This document shows, in pieces, positions 29,108 through 36,357 of a stretch of 40,244 nt of DNA. A program made the position numbers and the translations under genes. The DNA comes from a virus. Positions within the stretch are counted from its first letter, which is position 1; each line of letters starts with the position of its first letter. The stretch spans positions 1 to 40,244 of IMG/VR virus record IMGVR_UViG_3300037502_001716. One strand, 5' to 3'. Under the pieces are notes generated by a model. The model did no database searches. It was not told the origin of the DNA and was given only the letters and a program-made list of their open reading frames with translations.

Positions 29108-30747
29108 GCGGCCCCCTTCATCTTCTGAAAGGCCACCCGGCCCAGGTCTGCGGGCCGGTCAACCCGGACAGAACCAGAACCGTAGACGCTGCGGACGTCA
29201 TACCCGATGCCAATCCCGATGGTGGCAATGCCCAGGTTCTCGCCCTGCTTCACCTGCCGCGCTGCGTTGGCGCGGTCGCCGATACCGTCGCCCAGGACGA
29301 AGGCCACGCGGCGGGTCGCGTGGTGGCGCAGCAGCATTTGATGGGCGAGGCGGATCGCGGCGTAATCGTTGGTGCTGCCACCCGTCCTGATGCGCTCCAG
29401 CATGGCGCGGGTCTTCAGTGCTGGGGTGCTGCCGAAGTCGCGGAGGCGATACAGGTCATGGTCGAAACCCAGGATTGCGACATCGACCCCGGCTTGCATC
29501 AGGGTCTCAGCCAGCGCCCAGGTGCAGGCGGCAGCGGTGTCGATCTTGCGGACGTTGTCGGTCAGTTCACCCGTCATTGACCCGCTCATGTCCAGCAGCA
29601 GCACGGCGGCGCTGTCGATACCGTCCCGTTCGAAGCGGCGTGTAAACACATCTTCTCCACCGTGGGGGACACGGTGCAGAGCGCCAGGGTTCAGGCGACC
29701 AGAGCGATACCCCGGCTCGACCCAATCCTGAGCGGTGTTCTCAAAGAGGCGACGCACTTGATAGCGGAGCGCGCCGGGTATCGTGACATTCAGGGAGCGG
29801 GCTTCGCCCTTTGCCCTGTAGCCTGCCTCGCCTGCCTGGGCAGTGAAGGTGCCGCCCGTGTCGCCCTTGGGGGCTGGGCCCTGCGGCTCTACTTCCCTGC
29901 TCGGGCTGTTGGCGCGGGGCTTCCCGGCCTTGCCAGCGTCTGCCGGGGTGTCGCCCTGGTCTGCCCCTTCGCCGTCGCCAGCGGCCCCGTCCTGGCCCTG
30001 CTGCTGGCCTTGCTGGTCGCCCTTCCCGTCGCCCTGCTGGTCGCCGGTCTGGTCGCCTTGTCCGTCGCCCTGTCCGTCGCCTTGCTGCGGGTCGCCCTGG
30101 TCGGGCTTGCTGCTCTGCTCGGGCTGCTTCTGCTGCTGCATCTGCGAGAAGACCCATTGCGCCAGGGCCAGCGTGTCGCTGCTGCTGCTGCAGGCGGGCA
30201 GGCGGCGCAGTGCTTCGCGGTAGGTGGGCATCAGCGACGCGGGGACGGGCACGGTTACCCCGTACTGGCGCAGGTAGACGGCGAGGCTGAAAGGGTACTG
30301 AGGGACAGCGGACCAATCCACCGTTGCGGGGGCTTCGTCCACCATGCCCCGGATCAGTTGATGCAGCAGGCCCCGTGCGTTGCCGGTCAGCCCTTCCCGG
30401 ATGCAGCGGGACTCGATCCAGGCATCCTCGATTGCATTGTGTAAACGGTCCACGTAGGGGCGGCCATCGCGGGCGTTGAAGTCGGTATAGCGGCGGTGCA
30501 GCAGTTCATGCAGCAGGAAGCCAGCGTAGCGGGCCACCTCGGAGCGGGTCACTGTCGCGTCGTCTGCGATGTCTGCGAGGGTCACATTGCCTTGTGCGTC
30601 AATGCAGGCCGAGGCGATAGGCCCCCAGGTCACGGTGATGGGGGGGAGGCCCCACATCTTGCAGAGCATCGTGCCGAAGGACTCCAGGCCTGTGCGGGCC
30701 TCGTAACCCCGGACGGTGGGGCGGGACATCAGGTGTTCGATCTTCAT
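29104..30747 (-). CDS. CobT-like VWA-domain protein with HExxH motif
   Basis: 547 residues from ATG at 30747 (CAGGAGGCAGC upstream; ATGA overlap with the AAA+ gene). H80-E81-L-L-H84 (LLHELLHRRYTDF) is a zinc-binding site as in zincin-type peptidases. Residues about 225-310 are a low-complexity Gln/Gly/Asp linker. The VWA domain has the MIDAS start LLLDMSGSMTG (D386, S388, S390) and RTGGSTNDYAAI. This is the layout of CobT, which pairs with the CobS ATPase. In cells CobNST inserts cobalt in cobalamin; no CobN is here, so a MoxR-VWA chaperone-like or remodelling role on a protein is more likely. Its DNA is more GC-rich than the late genes. Confidence 0.85.
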   Translation of the reverse strand: MKIEHLMSRPTVRGYEARTGLESFGTMLCKMWGLPPITVTWGPIASACIDAQGNVTLADIADDATVTRSEVARYAGFLLHELLHRRYTDFNARDGRPYVDRLHNAIEDAWIESRCIREGLTGNARGLLHQLIRGMVDEAPATVDWSAVPQYPFSLAVYLRQYGVTVPVPASLMPTYREALRRLPACSSSSDTLALAQWVFSQMQQQKQPEQSSKPDQGDPQQGDGQGDGQGDQTGDQQGDGKGDQQGQQQGQDGAAGDGEGADQGDTPADAGKAGKPRANSPSREVEPQGPAPKGDTGGTFTAQAGEAGYRAKGEARSLNVTIPGALRYQVRRLFENTAQDWVEPGYRSGRLNPGALHRVPHGGEDVFTRRFERDGIDSAAVLLLDMSGSMTGELTDNVRKIDTAAACTWALAETLMQAGVDVAILGFDHDLYRLRDFGSTPALKTRAMLERIRTGGSTNDYAAIRLAHQMLLRHHATRRVAFVLGDGIGDRANAARQVKQGENLGIATIGIGIGYDVRSVYGSGSVRVDRPADLGRVAFQKMKGAA

Positions 30748-32372
30748 GCTGCCTCCTGGGCAATGATGGTTTCGTCGATAGCGGCGGAGTAGATCGCGGC
30801 CAGGGCCACCTGGGACTCCATCGGCTGCCGCGCTGCGATGGTGACTCTCCAAGCCTCGGAAGGCGGCAGCACGGTGCAAGCCTGGGTGAAGGCGATGGCC
30901 TGCCGGAAGGTCGGCGGGTCGATCAGGTCGCCGGTCTCCACCTTGGAGCGGGCCAGGGTGAATGCCTGGATTACGTGGTCGGCCATCTTCTGGGTGCAAC
31001 CCGTATGCAGCACCAGGGCGGCGGCTTCGTCGGAGGGGTCCAAGTAGGTGAGGGGCACCACGAACGAGAAGCGGTCCATCGTCGCGGTGTTCATCTGCTG
31101 CACCCCGGCGAAGCGGCCCCCGGTGTCGCCCTGTCCGTTGCTGTTGTCGGCACCAAAAAACAGAGTCCCGGTGGCCCGCGTGTAAACCTTCTCCCCGTGG
31201 CTGATGCGAGGTTGCCCAGGCTCCAGCAGGCCATTGAGGACGGCCATCACGGCGGGGGAACCCGTGGCGGGCTCATCGATCAGGCAAACCGCGCCCGGTG
31301 TTGTGAAGGCGCGAAGGATCGGCCCAGGCTGAAAGACGGTATCCCCGCCCTTGATGCCCACGGCCCCGAGGAAGTCATCCACGCCTGCCAGCTTGTGCAT
31401 CTGGAACCGCTCGAAGGCGCGGCCAGTGCGGGCGGCGTACTGTTGGACGGTCTGGCTCTTGCCCACACCGGCAGGGCCAGCCAGCCACGCATTCCGCCCG
31501 GTGGCCTCGGCCAGGGCCAGCATTCGCAGGACAGGCTCAGTCCAGATATGGCATGAGTCCACCGGAGGCGCAGTGTCTGCCCAGGTTGAGAACATCAGCG
31601 GACGGCCCCGAGCATCACGGGCATCTACCCCAAAGACATCAAGGGCGGAGGCACGGCCAGCAGGACCGGCCACCTGGGCGCGGACATCGGCCTCGGTGCC
31701 GTTGGCCTCAGCGGCGGCGCGGACCGGACCCCAGGCGTCAGCGACTGCCTGCCTCATTGCTGCCCTGATCTCCTCTACTGGCATCGTGATCTGCCCGACC
31801 GAGTCGGCCAGCACTTGCACCTGGGCGCGTAGGCTCTTTGCCTCGGCCTGGGCGGCATGAGTGCCAGCATCCAGGCGGGCGGATAGGTTGGCGATGTCGG
31901 TCCCTACCTGACCAAGGCGGGCGTTAGCCCCTGCGGTCTGCTGCCCCAGGTTGGCGAGGCGCTGATCCAGGGATTGGATCTCCAGGCTGGCCTGGGTGAC
32001 CTGCTGGCTGATGCTGTTGATGTGCCCTTGTGTGGTGGCGAGGGCGGCGGCGGTCTGCCGGGTGTGCTTCTCCAATGCGGCATCGGCTGGCGCTGCAGCG
32101 GGTTCAGGCTTGCCCAGGCTGGCATTCAGTCGAGCGGCCTCGGATGCGACTGTGGGCGCGGGGACGGGCGCGGGGATGGGAGCGGGTGCGCCAGCGCCTG
32201 CATTGGCGAGGCGACGGATGTCGTTCAGGCTTATCAGTCCGGCGTTGATCTGCGCCGCCAGGGCGGCCACCATCTGCGCCTTGTTGTTGGTCGCCTTCTG
32301 CCCGGTCGCGGCCCAGTAGGCTGCGGCGATAGTGTTGAGACCCATTCCCATCAGGGTATTGGCTGCGCTCAT
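30744..32372 (-). CDS. CobS/MoxR-like AAA+ ATPase with coiled-coil N-terminus
   Basis: 542 residues from ATG at 32372 (AGGAGGTCTGAAC upstream). Residues 1-75 are Ala/Pro-rich with an Asn-Asp helical start; about 85-210 is a long coiled coil (LEIQSLDQRLANLGQQTAGA). The AAA+ core has Walker A GPAGVGKS (about 299-306), Walker B VCLIDEP (about 363-368) and a sensor-1 region LFFGADNSNGQGD. MoxR/CobS ATPases form hexamers that act with VWA proteins, matching the gene directly downstream. Unlike standard CobS, this one has the extra coiled coil, which may recruit a phage or host target. Confidence 0.88.
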   Translation of the reverse strand: MSAANTLMGMGLNTIAAAYWAATGQKATNNKAQMVAALAAQINAGLISLNDIRRLANAGAGAPAPIPAPVPAPTVASEAARLNASLGKPEPAAAPADAALEKHTRQTAAALATTQGHINSISQQVTQASLEIQSLDQRLANLGQQTAGANARLGQVGTDIANLSARLDAGTHAAQAEAKSLRAQVQVLADSVGQITMPVEEIRAAMRQAVADAWGPVRAAAEANGTEADVRAQVAGPAGRASALDVFGVDARDARGRPLMFSTWADTAPPVDSCHIWTEPVLRMLALAEATGRNAWLAGPAGVGKSQTVQQYAARTGRAFERFQMHKLAGVDDFLGAVGIKGGDTVFQPGPILRAFTTPGAVCLIDEPATGSPAVMAVLNGLLEPGQPRISHGEKVYTRATGTLFFGADNSNGQGDTGGRFAGVQQMNTATMDRFSFVVPLTYLDPSDEAAALVLHTGCTQKMADHVIQAFTLARSKVETGDLIDPPTFRQAIAFTQACTVLPPSEAWRVTIAARQPMESQVALAAIYSAAIDETIIAQEAA

Positions 32373-32374
32373 GT

Positions 32375-32977
32375 TCAGACCTCCTCTGCTGCTGCAATTT
32401 GAGACTCAAGGGCGAACGTGTCGCCATCGGTCGGGCAGGTCGGCAGGCCCAGCGCCGCCCATTTAGCCGAGAGGCGCACGGTGTAACCGCAGGTCGGACA
32501 GCAGGCCTTGAGCATCCTTGTGGATTGGGTCTTCTTGACCCCGACATTCAGGGCGGCATGAGGGTACGGCCCCAGCGCGGCCAGGGTGGAGGCGTAAACC
32601 TGGGCGAAGTCTTCAGCACCGGCAACCTGCCTCCAGTTGTCACCCACGGGGCAAAGCCCCAGATTGGCGGCTGCCTCGATGTAAGCCCCTGATGTGTGAG
32701 ACATGCCACCGGGCACGGCGTGAGCCAGTGCGCCTACCAGTTGCGCCAGCACCTGCGCCGGGTCGGCCAGGGTGGGAGACACCATGACCTCATGGGTCTG
32801 GTCTGCCGAGTCGGTATCGGCCCAGCACTCGGCGAGAGTGCCCGAGCGGCTGAAGGTGGAAGGCAACCCGCAGGTTGCCCGGATGCGGGCAGGCAGGCTG
32901 AGACCATGCCCGGAAAACACCGGGCGAAGGGATGCGATGGCGGCTGTCAGCCAATCCTCACGGGTGGGGTGTGTCAC
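32375..32977 (-). CDS. SprT-like protein with degraded metalloprotease site
   Basis: 200 residues from GTG at 32977 (AGGAGAG upstream). The C-terminal part TRMLKACCPTCGYTVRLSAK then GLPTCPTDG is the zinc ribbon found in phage SprT-like proteins, and LAALGPYPHAALNVG fits the same family. Where the family has L-x-H-E-x-x-H-A, this protein has LVGALAHA, so the first His and the Glu are missing and catalysis is unlikely. First gene of the operon with the AAA+ and VWA genes; the next start is 2 bases after its stop. Possibly a DNA- or nucleoprotein-binding adaptor. Confidence 0.7.
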   Translation of the reverse strand: MTHPTREDWLTAAIASLRPVFSGHGLSLPARIRATCGLPSTFSRSGTLAECWADTDSADQTHEVMVSPTLADPAQVLAQLVGALAHAVPGGMSHTSGAYIEAAANLGLCPVGDNWRQVAGAEDFAQVYASTLAALGPYPHAALNVGVKKTQSTRMLKACCPTCGYTVRLSAKWAALGLPTCPTDGDTFALESQIAAAEEV

Positions 32978-33036
32978 TTTGCTTCTCTCCTGTTGCGTCC
33001 GGGCACCGTTGCCCGTCGTCCCTATCGGGAGCCCCG

Positions 33037-33066
33037 AGTGTAGCGCTAGTGTTTGAACGGGTGCAA
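33037..33066 (-). promoter_or_regulatory. Candidate leftward promoter of the SprT/CobS/CobT-like operon
   Basis: On the minus strand TTGCAC (33061-33066), 18 bases, TACACT (33037-33042), each 4/6 to consensus. Transcription would begin about 50 bases before the GTG at 32977. Between the boxes is CACTAGC, as in the promoter at 23854-23882, and both -35 boxes sit in ACTTGCA. Confidence 0.4.
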
Positions 33067-33120
33067 GTACCAGCACCACAGAGGGAAGGCCGCAAGGGGT
33101 GCTCTAGACCACAAGTCGCC

Positions 33121-33142
33121 TGCGCGTGATGTGCGCGTGATG
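33121..33142. repeat. Two tandem 11-base repeats
   Basis: TGCGCGTGATG occurs twice in direct contact (33121-33131, 33132-33142), between the leftward promoter and the DnaA boxes. Could be an iteron pair for an initiator or regulator. Two copies only, so weight is small. Confidence 0.7.
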
Positions 33143-33306
33143 CGGGTACTACGTGAGGTAATTCCGAGTCAATAGCAGGGGTCTTTCCTGTATGGATGGA
33201 CATGCCTCTAAAAGCCACCAGAACGGCCCAGGAGCGCCGAAAGGGGGTCATGGCTACCCTGGTATCAAAAAACTATTTCAGACGAATCTAGCGACTTGCA
33301 CACAAG

Positions 33307-33410
33307 TTATCCACAAGTGCTTCATAGGTGATGCCTCATTTTTGAGCACAAACAAAGGCTTATCCACAGGCTGTGGATAACTGCTTGCCAAATGAACAAG
33401 CTGTGGATAA
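33307..33410. other. Putative replication origin: four perfect DnaA boxes
   Basis: TTATCCACA occurs at 33307-33315 and 33360-33368, and its reverse complement TGTGGATAA at 33372-33380 and 33402-33410. The middle two form a palindrome with GGC between. All match the strict DnaA-box consensus. An AT-rich run (about 33263-33280, ATCAAAAAACTATTTCAG) lies just left and could be the unwinding element. The cluster is in the non-coding stretch 32978-33483 where leftward and rightward transcription diverge, as in many bidirectional origins. Confidence 0.8.
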
Positions 33411-33483
33411 CATGCGAACGAATGATGGTCGGGGTGATCCGGGCCAATGTGCGAACGGTTGGAGCGGCGAGAGGGTTGCTGGT

Positions 33484-34125
33484 ATGACAAGGATCAGTGC
33501 TGATGACTACATGCGGGCCCTGGAGGATGTGGGCCAGGACGAAGGCGAGGACGGTCCTGTTTACACGCATGAGGGCCCGGAAGAGATCAGCGAAGCGGAA
33601 CGGATGGCCCAGGCCGCAGAAGGACCAAAGGTAAGAGCAGACGGAAGAGTAGTAGGGGCCGCAGAGTGGAAGAGAGATAGACCCCTGACACAAAGCCAGA
33701 TGGCCTTCGCCCAAGGGCTGATAGCAGGGAAGTCCATGCGCCAAGCCTACCGGGACGCATACCCGAACAGCGGCGCGGCGGATGTCACGGTGTCAGCGTC
33801 AGCGTCCAAGCTCGCCAAGGATCCAAGGATCGCCAAGCTAGTCCGGGAAGCCTGGGAAGAGACACAAGAGGCGCTCGCGGATGACATCGCGGCGACCAAG
33901 CGCTACGTGATGCGAAGTCTGGTTGCACTCAGTAAACAAGCGAACCAGGAAGGCTCTCGGTTGAAGGCCCTCGAATTGCTAGGCCGCAGCGCTGGTATGT
34001 GGCGTGACCAGCAGCAGAGCACCGAGCGCCCACTGACAGCCGCTGAACTGAAGGCAGCGCTGAGCGGACACCTCAAGCTGGTGCAGTCAACCCAGCGTAA
34101 ACGCACCGGCACCAACGACAGCTAA
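33484..34125 (+). CDS. terS: Terminase small subunit
   Basis: 213 residues from ATG at 33484, preceded by GAGAGGG; the sequence then starts MTRISADDYMRALEDVGQDE with a long acidic N-terminal part. Residues about 70-130, PLTQSQMAFAQGLIAGKSMR then QAYRDAYPNSGAADVTVS and LVREAWEETQEAL, match the N-terminal helix-turn-helix of small terminase subunits, which recognise the packaging site and oligomerise. The C-terminus is helical and basic. It is separated from the large subunit by 717 bases containing two small genes and a G-rich tract, where the packaging site could be. Confidence 0.8.
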   Translation: MTRISADDYMRALEDVGQDEGEDGPVYTHEGPEEISEAERMAQAAEGPKVRADGRVVGAAEWKRDRPLTQSQMAFAQGLIAGKSMRQAYRDAYPNSGAADVTVSASASKLAKDPRIAKLVREAWEETQEALADDIAATKRYVMRSLVALSKQANQEGSRLKALELLGRSAGMWRDQQQSTERPLTAAELKAALSGHLKLVQSTQRKRTGTNDS

Positions 34126-34419
34126 ACAGCAGCAGTGGCGCAGCGGTGACGGGCAGCACGATGCGATGCACGAGGCAGGCGCAGGCTAGGCGGGCGCAGG
34201 GATGCAGATCAGCGGCAGCGTTTGCACGGGGTGGGATGGCGTAAACGGCGGAGCGGTGGACCCACCATACCCGGACCCCCCGCTGTGCATGACTGACCAC
34301 CCTCCCACGTACTACGCTCTAATCCTCCCAAACATTTATCCCCCCATCAAAACCACCCCCCATCAATCCCCCATCCACACCCCCGGGGGGTATATATTTT
34401 TCAGAAAGATATTGTTCGC
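34126..34419. other. Non-coding stretch after the small terminase gene
   Basis: 294 bases without a supported gene. The left half is G-rich on the plus strand with scattered GGCGCAGG-like repeats. The right half (34306-34384) is nearly free of G on the plus strand and contains the G-quadruplex-forming tract on the minus strand. A TATATATTTTT stretch then leads to the next gene. A natural candidate for the packaging start (pac or cos), but no cos-like cut is identifiable. Confidence 0.6.
34340..34384 (-). other. G-quadruplex-forming sequence on the minus strand
   Basis: On the minus strand four G-runs of 5, 5, 6 and 6 bases (34380-34384, 34368-34372, 34356-34361, 34340-34345 in plus coordinates) are separated by loops of 7, 6 and 10 bases, which satisfies the usual rule for intramolecular G-quadruplexes. 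A CCCCCGGGGGG palindrome (34380-34390) overlaps its left arm. It lies between the small terminase gene and the next gene. Confidence 0.75.
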
Positions 34420-34644
34420 ATGGAAACAACCGTTTACACTGACATTATTGATTACGCGATGCCTGCCATGATGGCGGAAAAAGCGTTGAAGGGTTTGCAC
34501 AACGCTGCTTTGAACAGAGAGTTTGACAAGGCAATTGAGTTTGCTTTGGAGGCAGCAATCCAGTGTCGGATGGCGAGTTCTGCTTTGCGTGGAATGGCAG
34601 AAGAGGAGAGAAGGCGTGACAGACAGGTGGCAGTTGGTTCTTGA
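34420..34644 (+). CDS. Conserved small phage protein of unknown function
   Basis: 74 residues, starts METTVYTDIIDYAMPAMMAE then KALKGLHNAALNREFDKAIE, an all-helical sequence resembling short proteins often found just upstream of large terminase genes. Weak AGAAAG is the only ribosome-binding site. Overlaps the winged-helix gene by 29 bases. Confidence 0.65.
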   Translation: METTVYTDIIDYAMPAMMAEKALKGLHNAALNREFDKAIEFALEAAIQCRMASSALRGMAEEERRRDRQVAVGS

Positions 34645-34846
34645 TTTCATCAAGGCTTACATCAAGAGGCATGGGGTATCGCCTTCTTATGAGGTGATGG
34701 CTAAGAGCTTGGGATTGAAATCGAAGGCCAACATGCACAGGATTGTGAAGAGGCTTGAGAAGGAGGGCCACCTCAAGGTGGCCCCTAGAAGGTTTTATGG
34801 TGTGAAGGTTGTGGATCGGTCTATTGATGAGGTGATCAGTCTGTGA
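34616..34846 (+). CDS. LexA-like winged-helix DNA-binding protein
   Basis: 76 residues from GTG at 34616, chosen because AAGAGGAGAG lies just upstream. WQLVLDFIKAYIKRHGVSPS then YEVMAKSLGLKSKANMHRIV and LEKEGHLKVAPRRFYG follow the N-terminal winged helix of LexA. The peptidase domain of LexA is absent, so it would not be cleaved by RecA. It may bind host LexA boxes or phage operators; or it may regulate the late genes from their own operon. Overlaps terL by 4 bases (GTGA). Confidence 0.75.
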   Translation: MTDRWQLVLDFIKAYIKRHGVSPSYEVMAKSLGLKSKANMHRIVKRLEKEGHLKVAPRRFYGVKVVDRSIDEVISL

Positions 34847-36342
34847 CGTTGTTGTCAAAGCAGGAGATTGGGCAGTACCTTGCGCTTGTGGACAAGGTGC
34901 CTGAGGTTGAGCGGAACAAGATCTTTGCCTTGTTGGAGATGGACAGGGTTGAAAGGTGCCGGGAGAGCTATTTGTTCTTTGTCAGGCAGATGTGGCCTGG
35001 GTTTATCTCTGGGCGGCATCATCAGATCATGGCAGAGGCTTTTGAGAGGGTTGCTGCTGGGGAGTTGAAGAGGTTGATCATCAACATGCCTCCCCGGCAC
35101 ACCAAGTCTGAGTTTGCTTCGTACCTGCTTCCGAGTTGGTTCTTGGGCAAGTTCCCTGAGAAAAAGATCATCCAGACCGCCCACACTGCGGAATTGGCAG
35201 TGGGGTTTGGCAGAAAAGTTAGAAACCTTGTGCAAAGTGAACAATATGCCAAGGTGTTTGACACAAAGCTGTCTAGCGACTCCAAAGCGGCGGGTAGATG
35301 GAACACCCACAAGGGTGGCGACTACTTTGCTATCGGCGTTGGCGGTGCTGTGACGGGTAAAGGTGCGGATCTGTTGATCATTGACGACCCGCACAGTGAA
35401 CAAGAGGCCAAGCAGGGCAATCCTGAGGTCTATGACAGTGTGTATGAGTGGTACACCTCTGGCCCTCGGCAGCGTTTACAGCCTGGAGGGGCCATCATTG
35501 TTGTGATGACCCGCTGGTCCAAGAGAGATCTGGCTGGGCAGATCCTCAAAGGGGCAGAAAGAGACGGTTCTGATCAGTGGGAAGTCATTGAATTCCCTGC
35601 CATATTGCCCTCGGGCAACCCTCTTTGGCCTGGATTTTGGTCAAAAGAGGCTCTGGAATCGCTCAAAGCTGAGCTTCCAGTGGCTAAGTGGGAGGCTCAG
35701 TACCAACAAAACCCGATTTCTGAGGGCGGAGCCATTGTCAAGCGTGAACAGTGGCAGATTTGGGACCAAGAAACGCCTCCGCCGTGCGAATACATCATTC
35801 AAAGCTGGGACACAGCCTTTGAGAAGAACAACCGAGCCGACTTTTCCGCTTGCACAACGTGGGGGGTGTTTGACCACCCCAACAAACACGGTGATTTAAG
35901 GCCAAACATCATCCTTTTGGATGCCTACAAGGCTCGCCTGGAGTTCCCGGAGCTTAAAAAGAAGGCATTTGAGATGTGGAAGGAGTGGGATCCTGACACG
36001 CTGATCGTGGAAAAGAGGGCGGCAGGCGCTCCTTTGATCTATGAGATGCGAAAGATGGGAATCCCGCTTTCGGAGTACACACCGGGCAAGGGCAGCGATA
36101 AGATAGCCCGTGTAAATTCAATCGCAGACCTGTTTGCATCAGGGGTTGTGTGGTGCCCGGAGAAAAGATGGGCAGAAGAGGTCATGGAAGAGATGGCCTC
36201 CTTCCCAAATGGGGATCATGATGACCTTGTGGACTCGTCCAGTCAGGCTTTGATGAGGTTTAGACAGGGCGGCTTCATTGCAATTGATAGCGATGAGAAA
36301 GACGAACCGATGCACAAGCGCCGGAACGCCTCCTATTACTGA
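34843..36342 (+). CDS. terL: Terminase large subunit
   Basis: 499 residues from GTG at 34843 (GTGA overlap). ATPase half: Walker A PPRHTKSE at 83-90 and Walker B LLIIDDPH with D181 and D182, MTRWSKRDLAG as the coupling region. Nuclease half: SWDTAFEKNN with D323, VEKRAAGAPL, and GDHDDLVDS with D458, D460 and D461, the acidic cluster that binds metal. It belongs to the Terminase_6 type group; it powers DNA into the prohead and cuts the concatemer. The length is normal for complete subunits. Followed 15 bases later by the portal gene. Confidence 0.95.
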   Translation: MTLLSKQEIGQYLALVDKVPEVERNKIFALLEMDRVERCRESYLFFVRQMWPGFISGRHHQIMAEAFERVAAGELKRLIINMPPRHTKSEFASYLLPSWFLGKFPEKKIIQTAHTAELAVGFGRKVRNLVQSEQYAKVFDTKLSSDSKAAGRWNTHKGGDYFAIGVGGAVTGKGADLLIIDDPHSEQEAKQGNPEVYDSVYEWYTSGPRQRLQPGGAIIVVMTRWSKRDLAGQILKGAERDGSDQWEVIEFPAILPSGNPLWPGFWSKEALESLKAELPVAKWEAQYQQNPISEGGAIVKREQWQIWDQETPPPCEYIIQSWDTAFEKNNRADFSACTTWGVFDHPNKHGDLRPNIILLDAYKARLEFPELKKKAFEMWKEWDPDTLIVEKRAAGAPLIYEMRKMGIPLSEYTPGKGSDKIARVNSIADLFASGVVWCPEKRWAEEVMEEMASFPNGDHDDLVDSSSQALMRFRQGGFIAIDSDEKDEPMHKRRNASYY

Positions 36343-36357
36343 TTCTGAAAGCGCAAC

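Larger units (their letters stand above)
32978..33483. other. Non-coding divergent region (506 bases)
   Basis: Contains, from left, the leftward promoter candidate (33037-33066), the tandem repeat (33121-33142) and the DnaA boxes (33307-33410). I see no clear rightward promoter for the small terminase gene and no supported gene. An in-frame upward extension of the small terminase gene to 33373 would overlap two DnaA boxes; I do not accept it. Confidence 0.7.

Noticed and set aside
29662-30444. Plus-strand frame of 260 codons opposite the VWA gene
   Set aside because: Produced by the GC-rich Gln/Gly/Asp repeat on the other strand; hydrophobic Val/Leu/Ala repeats and no start signal.
29104-32372. 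True cobalamin-synthesis genes
   Set aside because: CobS- and CobT-like architecture is present but CobN and any other cobalamin gene are absent; the pair is better described as MoxR/VWA-type.
33373-33483. Longer start for the small terminase gene
   Set aside because: It would begin within a DnaA box and has no ribosome-binding site; ATG at 33484 follows GAGAGGG.
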